34,418 nucleotides of DNA from positions 1 to 34,418 of the forward strand of contig CAUYUJ010009418.1 of the NCBI GenBank assembly GCA_963575745.1, in the 5' to 3' direction. This document shows, one piece after another, positions 1 through 8,549 of the stretch (the stretch's first letter is position 1; the number at the start of each line of letters is the position of its first letter). The translations under genes and the position numbers were made by a program. Source of the stretch: Prorocentrum cordatum. Taxonomy: Eukaryota; Sar; Dinophyceae; Prorocentrales; Prorocentraceae. Below the pieces are notes generated by a model. It did no database searches. It was not told the DNA's origin and was given only the letters and a program-made list of their open reading frames with translations.

Positions 1-470
1 CATCTGGAAGGAATTCAAAAACAGCCCGCCGCGGGCGCCGAACACTTTGATTTGTGCACTGAACGCGGTTCGTGTCGCAAGTTCTCCACGTGGAACGAAT
101 GCAAAAGAAACCCGCCGCATACGCCGAAGTTTTGGATAGTACAGTGAACGTAGTTTGGGTCGCGGGTGGGTCGCGGGCTCTCCACCTCCACCTGGAAGGG
201 ATTCAAAAACAGCCCGCCGCAGACGCCGAACACTTTGATTTGTACACTGAACGCGGTTTGGGTCGCGGGTGGGTCGCAGGTTCTCCACTTGGAACGAATG
301 CAAAAGAAGCCCGCCGCAGGCGCCGAAAATTTTGGGCGGGTCGCGGGTAGGTCGCGGGTGGGTCGCGGGGTGGGTCGCGGGTGGTTCGCGGGCGCGGTTT
401 GGGTCGCGAGGTGGGTCGCAGGTTCTCCACCTGGAACGAATTCAAACAAGGCCCGCCGCAGGCGCCACAT
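1..470. repeat. Tandem repeat, ~95-100 bp unit
   Basis: Five degenerate copies of a module beginning with CACCTGGAACGAATTCAAA and running into CCCGCCGCAGGCGCCGAA are seen near 1, 89, 190, 285 and 428. Copies alternate between AATTCAAAAACAG and AATGCAAAAGAAG versions. GTTTGGGTCGCGGGTG spacers link them and merge into the next array. Long open frames on both strands cross this DNA, but they are repetitive Arg/Gly/Pro strings and I do not regard them as genes. Confidence 0.85.
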
Positions 471-765
471 ATTTTGGCTGGGTCGCGGGGTGGGTCGCGG
501 GTGGGTCGTGGTTGGGTCGCGGTGGGTCGCGGGTGGGTCGCGGGGCGGGTCGCGGGTGGTTCGCGGGTGGTTCGCCGGTGGGTCGCGGGTGGGTCGCTGG
601 GGGCGTCGCGGGGCGGGTCGCGGGTGGTTCGCGGGGTGGGTCGCGGGTGACTCGCGGGTGGTCGCGGGGCGGGTCGCAGGTGGGCCGCGGGGTGGGTCGG
701 GGGTGGGTCGCGGGTGGGTCGCGGGGTGGGTCGCGGGTGGGTCGCGGGGCGGGTCGCGTGCGGGA
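320..765. repeat. GGGTCGCGGGTG minisatellite
   Basis: This is a nearly continuous 10-12 bp minisatellite of GGGTCGCGGGTG and the variants GGGTCGCGGGGC and GGTTCGCGGGTG. One copy of the ~95-bp module (428-475) is embedded in it. The strand is strongly G-rich. Confidence 0.9.
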
Positions 766-767
766 CG

Positions 768-854
768 ACGACAACAAACAACAAACAACAAACAACAACA
801 AACAACAAGCAACAACAAACAACAACAACAACAAACAAAAACAACAACAACAAT
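768..854. repeat. CAA/AAC trinucleotide microsatellite
   Basis: An impure (CAA)n tract, including AACAACAAACAACAACAAA-type interruptions, ends the first repeat block. Beyond it the sequence becomes non-repetitive. Confidence 0.95.
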
Positions 855-879
855 CATTTGCATCGCGGAATTCCACTTC

Positions 880-1450
880 AGCCACGCACCCAAGGACAGT
901 GAATGACCGTTCGGTTCAGCCCCTTCACTCTGATGATACGCTGCTCAACCGCGTGGTCTTTCGATGATGCGTTCCAAACCCTCTTCACATCTTTGTTATT
1001 GGTCTCTTCCGTGTAAAACCAAAAGGACCTTGCGACGCCAGATTGGCGGAGTTGCTGGGGCATGTGCATGAGCAAGTGGAATTCGGGGTGCACCCTCCAT
1101 CCAGCAACAATGTGGTGGCATAAGACAGTGGCGTTCAGACGGCGCCACTGCATGAGCCCAAATTCGCTGAGTTCGCGTTGGTCGCTGAGGGAACACATTT
1201 CCGATAGGGCTACCAAGGCTTGCGGGCGATGCCCGTCGATCCTCGCATTCGCCACGCGCCCCACGCCAAGTTCAACGTGAATAGCAGCACTCGCCTCGCC
1301 TGTGCCGCTATGGCCTTCAGATTCTTGTGTTTCCGGGCGCGCACCTTGGTCAAGGTGAGCCGCTCCACTGGGATTTTCGTGCCTGTGCGATGCAACCTGT
1401 AGTATTCTCGCAGTTTCGCTTTCAACTTCTGGAGCCCGAGTGCACGTTTT
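880..1450 (-). pseudogene. Decayed fragment of a dispersed dinoflagellate-type reading frame
   Basis: The reverse strand carries a natural-looking protein in two frames. The upstream part (about 1425-1245) contains AKLREYYRLHRTGTKIPVE and LKAIAAQARRVLLFTLNLA. After a frameshift and stop region near 1210-1240, the downstream part (about 1230-900) contains LSDQRELSEFGLMQWRRLN, WRVHPEFHLLMHM and SFWFYTEETNNKDVKRVW. From memory, not a search, this resembles a multicopy dinoflagellate ORF with the order [LKAKAAETRxLxPFA]...[WRVKPKxHLF]...[YxDED], whose function is unknown and which may be transposon-derived. The frame break makes it a pseudogene fragment. No start, promoter or full-length domain can be defined. 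Confidence 0.5.
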
Positions 1451-1693
1451 CTTTGAGCACCCCCTCGGTTGTCCCCAAACGCTCGGGGACAGCTTGGGCA
1501 ACAACGCCCACCACGCCTCCCCGAGAACTTACGTTAGTATCCCAAGGTCCATCACGTGCATCCAGCCCAGCTTCATCATCGACCACCAAAAGTGGGGTGC
1601 ACACACCAGCCGCGGTACAAAACAGAATGGCGAAGTGCCGCGCTGGAGCCGACTCGCGATCGACGCATCCTGATCTCGTCTGAATTGTTTCAA
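1451..1693. other. No recognisable gene
   Basis: This is complex, non-repetitive sequence. It may be the upstream continuation of the minus-strand relic, but I could not follow a convincing frame, and the short open frames on both strands carry no family signature I know. Confidence 0.4.
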
Positions 1694-1880
1694 ATCGGGC
1701 CTGTCCCCCTACAGGGAGATTTTCTACGAAAAAATAAAGATACCCCAAACATAGTCAAACAAATCCAAAAATAGTGTGGGAGGGATCATGTTTACATTAT
1801 GTTGTACCTTTTTGGTGTGTGTATATATATATATATATATATTGTCGAAAATCCCCTTGTAGGGGGACGCGCCCGACTTA
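1694..1880. repeat. Short foldback element with ~30-bp inverted arms
   Basis: The left arm (1694-1724, ATCGGGCCTGTCCCCCTACA then GGGAGATTTTC) is mirrored by the right arm at 1847-1880, which reads as its reverse complement with a few changes (GAAAATCCCC, TTGTAGGGGGACGCGCCCGA). The ~120-bp spacer is AT-rich and contains a TA microsatellite. Size and structure fit a MITE-like or foldback element, but no target-site duplication was established. Confidence 0.65.
1822..1842. repeat. (TA)n microsatellite
   Basis: A perfect TA dinucleotide run of about 10 units inside the foldback spacer. Confidence 0.95.
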
Positions 1881-1978
1881 GGAATTGTTCGTGCGTTCTC
1901 ACGGATCGCCACCAGGGTGCTTGCAATGAACAACTGCGCCAGCCCAGGGGGCCTTCGCGGTAGGCATGGCTTAGGGTC

Positions 1979-2002
1979 AAGTCGGGCCTGTCCCTCTACA
2001 GG
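1979..2002 (+). repeat. Third copy of the foldback arm
   Basis: AAGTCGGGCCTGTCCCTCTA followed by CAGG matches the left arm at 1694. Its inverted partner appears to be 8524-8548, on the far side of the copia retrotransposon. Confidence 0.7.
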
Positions 2003-2096
2003 AGGAATATTCAAAAATAGTAAAAGATAGTAGGGGACCTTTTTTTTGATTATGTCAGAGTATGTTAGATTTGTTGTGTATTCTTACTTTTTTTTC

Positions 2097-2245
2097 TGCG
2101 TGTCGCATCGCCTCCTAGCCTGATAATGTTTCAGAAGGATATGAACCGCTGCGCTCCGCAGCCCCTCGCGAGTCTCGAGAAAAATGTTTCGGTTTCGAAA
2201 TCAAATAGCCCCCGCAGATGCCGCCGCCCATTTTGGGCTCTCGGA
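2097..2245 (+). repeat. 5' LTR of the copia element
   Basis: It starts TGCGTGTC and ends TCTCGGA. It includes a perfect inverted motif GCTGCGCTCCGCAGC and near its 3' end CCCATTTTGGGCTC. At ~149 bp it is short for an LTR. The end is not the usual CA, but the placement of the primer-binding site and of the 3' copy supports the boundaries. Confidence 0.88.
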
Positions 2246-2258
2246 TGGTAGCGGAGCG
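2246..2258 (+). promoter_or_regulatory. Primer-binding site, initiator-Met-tRNA type
   Basis: TGGTAGCGGAGCG directly follows the LTR. The canonical copia site complementary to initiator tRNA-Met begins TGGTATCAGAGC, and 10 of 12 bases agree. The position is exactly where minus-strand synthesis would prime. Confirmation needs the tRNA-Met 3' end of this organism. Confidence 0.7.
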
Positions 2259-2495
2259 TTTCGGCGCTGGGCGATCCACGGCTACAGAGACATCGTCGGC
2301 GAAGGCCTGCAAGAGCGAGGGCATTCGACCTCATCAGCATCGGCAGCGACGGTGAGAGAGACTACCCGCGCGGCTGGAAGATGATTACGATCCAGCTGAT
2401 CTCGCTCGTCAAGATCAGAGGATACTGGTCGGAGCTCGGCGGGTGGCCGTGTGCTATCAAGAAGCAGGGCCAGCTCGCGATCCAAGACATCGAGG
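2259..2495 (+). other. Leader between primer-binding site and gag
   Basis: An untranslated leader of about 240 nt precedes the first convincing gag ATG at 2496. Open frames exist here but show no Gag-like features. Confidence 0.5.
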
Positions 2496-3925
2496 ATGGC
2501 GACGCCAAAGGAGATCGCCCGAAGGTTCGAGGCGCTCGAGCAGGCGAACGTAGAACTGGTCCAGGAGGCTCGACGCCAGCGGGGCCGAGCGGATCAACTT
2601 CAAGAGGCAGCCGCGCGCGCCGCTGACGGTAGCGAGGCGGCAGGGGCAGCGGCTGGAGCAGCTGCTGCAACGACGGCAGGGCTCGACTCGACGCCGTTCG
2701 ACACGAAGATTACGAAGAACCTCGATAGGTTCGATGGCAAGCAGGAGCCCTGGTTCAGACTGGAGTTTCTTGTTTCGTAGCTACGTTGCATCCCAAGACG
2801 AGCGCACCATCGAGCTGATGGATAGGAGTACGACCATGGACGAAGAAGTGGCCATGGGCAGATCGTTCAACGACGAGAAAGCTGGAGACGAGAAGCGCTC
2901 GAGGATGCCGTTCCACTTGCTGACGGTGAGTATGGCGATGAAGCCTCGTGGATTCCATCTGATCAAGAACACGAAGAGCACCGGCGGTTTCGAGGCTTGG
3001 AGGCAGTTGATCATGGAGCACGAACCCAGGGTCGGAGAACGACGGGGCGCGCTGCTCAACCAGTTGTTGAACACAACGTTCAACGCGGGAGTCGGACACA
3101 GAGAAGCCGTCGAGACGTTAGGGCGTGAGGTCACCGAGTATGAGGAGCAGGCCGAGGATATATTGCCAGAGTCTATCAAGGCGAACGCGTGCTGGTCCAA
3201 GGGCCAAAAAGAAAATTCTGAAGTCTCACCTGGCGTTGAATTCGAACAGGCCCATGAGTTATAAGGACATTAGAAAGGAGATCATGGACTACATCGTGAA
3301 TCATCGTGTTTGGCGTCGAGACAACGATCAGGTGGTGCCGATGGACGTGCATGCAGTTTGCAGCTGGTACGACAAAGGCAGCGCAGACTCCAAAGGCAAG
3401 GGCAAGAGTGCCAAAGGTACAGTCAAAGACGACAAAGGCAAAGCCAAAGGTAACGGTACAGACGACAAAGGCAAGTCCAAGGCTGCGAAGAAGGACGAGT
3501 GGTGCGACTGGTGCAAGATGGCAGGGCACGCGACGGAGACGCGCAGGAGAAAGAGACGCTATAATCACTGGCAGGCGAGCCAGAACAGCAATACCAATGC
3601 AGTCGTTCCGCAGCAGCAACCGGTTCAACCTGGATGCGCGACGTCGGCCATCGGCCCGAACGAACCGGCATCGCTCGTGAACGCGATTCCCATCAGCATG
3701 TTGGCGCAACATCACCTGGACATGGCGAGGAGACTGGCGCAGTCGACAGTCGGCCCATCATCGGCGGTTCCAGGGTCGGTGATGGCAATTCAAAAGGTGA
3801 GAGGAACGCCGACCACCATTCAAGAGGAGCGCGCGTGCCCGTGGCCCGACACATACGACGAGGGAGCCATCTACGTGGGCATGCGGCGGCCGCAGGTGCG
3901 AGCAGCTTTGAAGGCGACGACGCGG
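2496..3925 (+). pseudogene. gag: copia gag (nucleocapsid) with frameshifts
   Basis: Gag would form the cytoplasmic virus-like particle that packages element RNA. The ATG at 2496 opens an alpha-helical N-terminus (MATPKEIARRFEALEQANVE). At about 2753 the frame shifts by one, so that KQEPW continues as SDWSFLFRSYVASQ, typical copia Gag. A second shift near 3190-3230 leads into LALNSNRPMSYKDIRKEI and then VVPMDVHAV. A lysine/glycine-rich stretch (about 3370-3490, GKGKGKSAKG) precedes a zinc knuckle at about 3500-3545: CDWCKMAGHATET then R. The last cysteine of CX2CX4HX4C is arginine, explainable as TGC to CGC. The C-terminal part reads to about 3925, where the frame changes again into protease. 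Function is judged lost because of the shifts and the broken knuckle. Confidence 0.82.
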
Positions 3926-4340
3926 GCTACCTGATGATTGACAGCGGCGTTGGCATCACTACTTGTTCGATGGAGTTCGCAGAGGCAGGACCACAGGGCA
4001 GTAGCAACTGGCTTGAGCCGGAGAATTTGCCGCCGCTTGAGGCCGCGACAGGGCAGTTGATCATCCGCAATGGCGCGTGCGAGGTCAACTGCATGGCGAC
4101 GGCGCTCGACCAGCAGCAGGAGATCTTCAAGATGAGGTTCCAGGTCACGAACGTTAAGTACCCGATCGTGGCGCAGCAGGACTTGCTGGAGGCAGGCTTC
4201 GTTCCTAAATACGGGGTGTACTCGAGCGTGCTGGAGGCGCCGAGTGGCCGGATCTTCCCACTGGTGCAGCAGGGCCGCATCTGGTACATGAAGGTGAAGC
4301 GCGTGGTCACAGCTAGCGAGGCAGCAGTCACGATCGCCCA
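3880..4340 (+). pseudogene. pol: copia aspartic protease domain
   Basis: This retropepsin-type protease would cut the Gag-Pol polyprotein. The active-site motif is LMIDSGVGITTC, with the catalytic Asp codon at 3940 followed by Ser-Gly. Downstream, FQVTNVKYPIVAQQDLLEAG and the flap/strand-like SGRIFPLVQQGRIWYMKV fit the copia protease fold. The frame differs from the end of gag, so it lies after another shift at about 3870-3930. The domain itself appears collinear over some 135 codons. A glutamine/alanine-rich linker (about 4380-4600) joins it to integrase. Confidence 0.78.
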
Positions 4341-4589
4341 GCTACGACAGCCAGCGGCGGCTCAACCCATTCCAGTCTATCGGGATGGACGACAGCCAGG
4401 ACCAGCAGGAGGCGAGGCAGCAGGAGTTAGCCCAGGAGGAGCAGCGAGCTCATCAGCCGCAGGAGCGGCACCCGCCGCAGCGGCAGCAGCAGCAGAACCT
4501 GGAGACGCTCAACCTGCTGACCACCTGGAGATCGTTCGCAATCAGAAGGGGCACCGTCGACCTGTGCGACGGCCCCGAGAGCAGGGTTG

Positions 4590-5350
4590 CGAGAGCGAAG
4601 GGCGTTCCAGCGATGCCGCCGCTTGCCGAGCGTCAACTGCATCGACTGATCCACTGGCCGCATCGCTCGCGGTGCAAGGCTTGCGTAGTCGGAGGAGGGC
4701 GCGAAGAAGTTCACCCCAGGGCGGGCCAGGGGAGAGGCGCGCCCCATGTCTGGATCGACTACTCGTTCCCAGGAAAGAAGGGCACCGATGACCTGATGAC
4801 GCGGCTGGTCTGCCTGGACTTCGAGTCGTCGGCTATCGAGAGTGCGAACGTCATGGGGGAGGGCAAGGTGGATTGCGGCGTCGAGGTCCTGGTGAAGGCG
4901 TCGCAGTACTGGGGCCGCAAGCGCGTGGTGGCGTCGAGTGATCAGGAGAACGCGATCGCGGCGCTTGCGAGAGCGGCAGCAGCCGCACGAGACGAAGAGA
5001 CGGTGTTGGAGGTCGGCCCGAGGCTCGATTCCAAGTCAAAGGGTCCGATCGAGGCGGCTGGAGGCAGAGTCCAGCAGCTCATTCGCGCGCCCGTGCACAC
5101 CGTCAGTGCACACTACAAAGTGGAGCCCCGAAGCCAAGCGAGCCGATCAGCAGTTGGTTGGCGAGGCACGCAGGCTGGATCCTCACGAGGTTTACCGTGA
5201 GAGAAGATGGACTGACACCGCATCGTCGGCTCAATGGACGAGATTACCGCGGTCAGATCGCAGAGTTCGCGGGGAGCGCGATGCACAAATTACCCCGGGA
5301 ACCGCTGGGAAGATGGCGGCCAGATGGGGCAGGGGCATCTGACTCGACAA
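4590..5350 (+). pseudogene. pol: copia integrase (HHCC zinc domain, DDE core), frameshifted
   Basis: Integrase inserts the cDNA copy into chromosomes in the nucleus. The GAG-pre-integrase zinc domain reads RQLHRLIHWPHRSRCKACVV (about 4628-4690), with H, H, C, C in order. The catalytic core begins VWIDYSF with Asp at codon 4757, then ASSDQENAI with Asp at 4940, and GPIEAAGGRVQQ with Glu at 5051. The last two are 37 codons apart, close to DD35E spacing. After about 5150 the frame shifts, and the characteristic RHAGWILTRFTVREDGLTP continues the core C-terminus to about 5300. A TGA at 5340 replaces what in relatives is a Trp codon (GRGIW), giving a nonsense mutation just before the linker. Confidence 0.82.
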
Positions 5351-6190
5351 GGCGAACGTCAGCGATGAGCACATGATCGGCACACCTCGGGGACGGGTCT
5401 TTGTGAGATCGATCGCCAGGAGGCCCGGCGAGAAGCGTTGGAACAATGACCTCTTCAGCCAGATCATCTGCGCACCCTTCGACCCGAAGGCAACGCTCTT
5501 GGCGCGGGGCGCCGCGGACAGGCCGAGGTACATGACCAAGGGGATTCCCAACCGGTTGGGTCGGGCACCTGGCTGCCCAGCTTGTGACGAGACGGGCCAG
5601 TGCAACGCTGCGGAGTGCAGAGCCAGATTGGAGGCTCTGCTGGGCGCGGAGGACATTGCGAAGGGCCTGGCAGCGCAGGCTGGAGCGCGAGCTGAGGCAC
5701 CACCACCAGCTCGAGAAGCGGTCAGGAAGCAGTCGAAGTGTGCACCAGCAGAGGGGCCAGGGCGTGGAGCAGCAGCAGCCGCGGCAGCAGCCGCAGCAGC
5801 AGCTCCCAGCGCAGCGGAAGACGTGGCGATGGACCATGAGGAGGACAGCGTCGAGATGATGGTGCAGGACCCCGTGGATATTACCGAAGGAGTAAAACGA
5901 CAGGTCCCAGAGAAGGAGGAGACGCCAGAGAGCAAGAAGGCGCGCGTAGTCGGCGGACTGGCCGTCAACGCCATGTCAATGGAGCTGCGCGCGGTGGACC
6001 TCGGCGAGTACGCCGCGGAGCCGTGCGAGGAGAAGTGCCTTTCCAACGCCAAGGGGGCGCTCTCTGGACAGCTGCTTCCAGCGGAGAAGGTTCGCGAAGG
6101 AAGAGCTCGAGAGCGTGCCAATATGAAAGAGCATGGAGTGTTCACGCGGGCCCATGTCACGGAGGCGAAAACAGAGCGCGTTAGGGGCAA
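5343..6190 (+). pseudogene. pol: copia integrase-RT linker region
   Basis: This is one open frame from the TGA to the edge of RT. It starts with the conserved segment ANVSDEHMIGTPRGRVFVRS and ARRPGEKRWNNDLF, as seen between integrase and RT in related elements. A cysteine cluster GCPACDETGQCNAAECRARL follows (about 5573-5630). A long alanine-rich low-complexity stretch (about 5760-5815) and an acidic helix come next. The end (ERANMKEHGVFTRAHVTEAK) is the usual entry to the RT fingers. No enzymatic role is known for this linker. A frame change occurs at about 6195. Confidence 0.7.
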
Positions 6191-6800
6191 GGGTTGCAGG
6201 ACGGGAAGGTGGGCGCCGACGCTGCGCGGTGCAGTGTCGTGGCCATGCAGGTTGCCTACCAGGCGCGCGATGACGCATTCGCTGGGGCGCCCCCGCTGAA
6301 GTTCGTCAGGCTGGCACTGGTGCTGGCAGCGACGTTCAGGAACCGCAGGAAAGTCTACCTGATAGGGCTCTGGGGCATCAGCAACGCGGTCTGCCGCGCT
6401 GAGATGGGCGAGGACGTGTACGCGGCGCCGCCCTCAGGTGAGGGGGAGCCACATGTAGCGCGGCAGTTGCGGAAGGCGCTGTACGGGACCAGGGGAACGA
6501 GCAAGCTGCTCCAGCACGCGATCCGTATGTTGGTGACGGTGGTGTTCTACCGCGTCCAGAAGGGCATCTACATCGCGGTGCACGGAGACGACTTCATGGC
6601 CGTGGGGGCGCTTGAGGACCTGAGGTGGCTTAACGAGATCCTGGAGGCGAAGTTCGAGGTGAAGCGGTCGCCGTTCGTGGGGCCCGCAGAAGCTGGAGGT
6701 GAAGCGACGTCTGGCCATTTCCTGAATAGGGCGGTTAGCTGGACAGAGAAGGGTTTCCACTGGGAGAGCGACGCGAGCACGGCAGAGGACAGCGGTGAGG
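6191..6800 (+). pseudogene. pol: copia reverse transcriptase, motif A Asp missing
   Basis: RNA-dependent DNA polymerase domain (RVT_2 type). VVAMQVAYQARDDAFAGAPP and LKFVRLALVLAAT match the region before motif A. Motif A reads WGISNAVCRAEMGEDVY: the catalytic Asp expected before ISNAF is Gly (codon GGC at 6374, one transition from GAC), and the Phe is Val. LRKALYGTRGTSKLLQ is the conserved thumb-side block. Motif C is intact as VHGDDFMAVG, with Asp codons at 6587 and 6590. The domain ends with VSWTEKGFHWESDAS before the T-rich block. Loss of the motif A metal ligand would abolish polymerase activity. Confidence 0.85.
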
Positions 6801-6801
6801 A

Positions 6802-7313
6802 TTTTTTTTTTATTTTTTTTGTTTCGTTTTCTTTTTTTTGTTTTCTTTCTTTTTTTTTTCTGTTTTTTTTTTTCACTTTTTTTCTTTTATCTTTTTTGTT
6901 TTTATTTTTTTGTTTTATTTGGTTGTCCTTTTTTTTTTTTTTTTGTTTTTTCTTTTTTTTTTTCTTTTCTTTTTTTAATTTTTGTCTATTATTTGTTTTT
7001 TTTATTTATTTTTGTTTTTTTTATTCTTTTTTTTTTTTTTTTTTACGTTTCTTTATTTTTTTCTTGTTTTCTTTTTTTTTCTTTTTTTTTCTTTTGTTTT
7101 TTTTCTGTTTTTTTTTTTTTTTCTTTGTTTTTTTTTTTTATTTTTTTTTTTTTTTTTTTTTGTTTTTTTTGTTTTTTTCTTTTTTTTTTTTTTTTTTATC
7201 TTTTCTCTCTTTTTTATTTTTTTTTTTATTTTTGTTTTTTTTCTTTTTATTTTATTTTTTTTTATTCTGTTTTTCTTTTTTTTTTTTTTTTTTTTCTTTT
7301 TAAGTCTTTTTTT
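6802..7313. other. 512-bp T-rich low-complexity block interrupting pol
   Basis: The block is almost entirely T with scattered C and occasional G or A, and has no repeat period. It splits the copia pol gene between the RT and the RNase H connection (…TAEDSG | KLPAARE…). Both flanks are ordinary GC-rich coding sequence. It may be a sequencing or assembly artefact or a genuine polypyrimidine insertion. Frames through it give meaningless Phe/Leu/Ser proteins. Confidence 0.85.
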
Positions 7314-8143
7314 ACGGGAAGTTGCCAGCGGCGAGGGAGATCCCGCCGGCTTCCAGGGGCATCGGGAAGGAGGTGCCAACGGCGTTGGACAAGCTGGGAT
7401 TCGCGGAGAAGCTGTTCCAGACTGTTCCAGTCGGCGGCGCCGACGGCACTACATGGCAGCGGACAGGCCTGACATACAGTTCGCGACGAGCTGGATTATG
7501 CGCGGGATGCAGGAGCAGCTGCTGCTCCACGAGCTGGAGCTGAAGCGGGCGGCTGCCTACTTAGCGACGCACCTGCAGATGATGTGGATCTTTGAGTATC
7601 AGGAGTTACCGAGCGAGGTGACCCTCGGACTGGGCTGGAGATGAAGTGAACCGCAGGAGCCGTGGTGGAGGATTCGGGTACATATGGAGTGCGTGCATTG
7701 ACAGCTGGGCTGGTCAGCAGGCGACACTTGCGCTGAGCAGTGGAGAAGCTGAGCATGTGGATATGACCAGCGGCGCTGCGCGGGGGGTCTTCACGAAGAA
7801 TATGTCTGAGAAGATGGGCAACAGGATGTCGGTGAAGGCGTGCGGTGGCAGCACCGCCGCAATCGGGATATGCTCGAGGCTGGGTGTCGGACGCATCAGA
7901 CACCTGGATGCGAAGTACCTGTGGTTGCAGGAGAAAGTTGCCGAGGGAGGGGTGCGCACCGCGAAGGTGCCGACGACAGAGAACGTAGCGGATCTTATGA
8001 CCAAGGTTTTGGAGCCCGCTCGTCATCACGAGCTTGTGAAGAGACTGCTCATGACCTTGGAGATCGCGAGGGGCTTGCCAAATCATGGACGCAGTGAGGT
8101 TGCAGCAGCTGTGCGTTTCACAGTGATTGCAATGCTTCGTTGA
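7314..8143 (+). pseudogene. pol: copia RT-connection and RNase H domain
   Basis: RNase H removes the RNA template during reverse transcription. The connection YMAADRPDIQFATSWIMRGM (about 7450-7510) is typical of copia. After a frameshift near 7622, SDWAGDEVNRRSRGGG starts RNase H with its first catalytic Asp at codon 7628. LALSSGEAEHVDM follows with the catalytic Glu. STAAIGICSRLGVGRIRHLD then KYLWLQEKV, and VPTTENVADLMTKVL, complete the domain. In relatives the segment before AAIG carries a VDSSAA-type Asp; here it reads GGSTAA, so that metal ligand is probably lost. The stop is TGA at 8141-8143. Confidence 0.83.
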
Positions 8144-8347
8144 TTTCCACGTGCAGAGCGTCGCCGAGAATCGTGCAGCTCGAAGCCGCGAAGAGAACAG
8201 AGTTTCTATTTGCTGAAACCGACCTGTTAGGGCCAGACGTCGGGGCGCCGACCGTTGCCCGCAGCAGGTTGATAATCGAAATATGATACTGCGTGGGCCG
8301 GAGCGCGATGTCGCGTTTCCGTCAGTCGTCGGTTTGCGACATCTGCC
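8144..8347 (+). other. 3' untranslated region of the copia element
   Basis: About 200 nt lie between the pol stop and the polypurine tract, with no coding signature. Confidence 0.6.
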
Positions 8348-8356
8348 GAGGAGGAG
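8348..8356 (+). promoter_or_regulatory. Polypurine tract
   Basis: GAGGAGGAG sits immediately upstream of the 3' LTR start TGCGTGTC. This is the expected plus-strand primer position. It is short at nine purines. Confidence 0.65.
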
Positions 8357-8506
8357 TGCGTGTCATATCGCCTCCTGGCCTGCTACTGTTTCAGACGGAT
8401 ATCATTTGCTGCGCTCCGCAGCCCCTCGCGAGGCTCGAGAAAAAAGGTCTCGGTTTCGAGATCAGATAGCCCCCGCAGGTACCGCCGCCCATTTTGGGCT
8501 CTCGGA
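8357..8506 (+). repeat. 3' LTR of the copia element
   Basis: Second copy of the direct repeat, starting TGCGTGTC and ending TCTCGGA. It shares long identical blocks with the 5' LTR, including GCTGCGCTCCGCAGCCCCTC and ATAGCCCCCGCAG, and ends in the same CCCATTTTGGGCTC core. Scattered substitutions indicate an old insertion. Confidence 0.88.
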
Positions 8507-8523
8507 TGTTCGCCCAAAATCGG

Positions 8524-8548
8524 CCTGTAGGGGGACACGCCCGACTTA
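8524..8548 (-). repeat. Fourth foldback arm, next to the 3' LTR
   Basis: CCTGTAGGGGGACACGCCCG followed by ACTTA is the inverted orientation of the arm at 1979-2002 and nearly identical to 1857-1880. If the copia element is removed, the 1979 and 8524 arms face each other about 106 bp apart. Confidence 0.7.
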
Positions 8549-8549
8549 A

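Larger units (their letters stand above)
2097..8506 (+). mobile_element. Degenerate Ty1/copia LTR retrotransposon
   Basis: The element is bounded by two ~150-bp direct repeats (2097-2245 and 8357-8506) that differ at roughly 18 positions by eye, about 88% identical. A tRNA-type primer-binding site abuts the 5' LTR and a purine tract abuts the 3' LTR. Internal domains run gag, aspartic protease, integrase, reverse transcriptase, RNase H. Integrase before RT is the diagnostic Ty1/copia order. Flanking pentamers TTTTC (2092-2096) and TGTTC (8507-8511) match at 4 of 5 positions and may be the target-site duplication. The coding region needs at least eight frame changes, has an in-frame TGA at 5340, lacks key residues and is split by a T-rich block, so this copy cannot be autonomous as written. 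Confidence 0.93.

Noticed and set aside
15-906. Long overlapping frames in the GGGTCGCGGGTG repeat, up to 292 codons
   Set aside because: Arg/Pro/Thr/His and Gly/Arg/Val repeats dictated by the minisatellite; no domain.
6795-7644. Phe-rich membrane-like proteins
   Set aside because: Translation of the T-rich block; no initiation context and no conserved segment.
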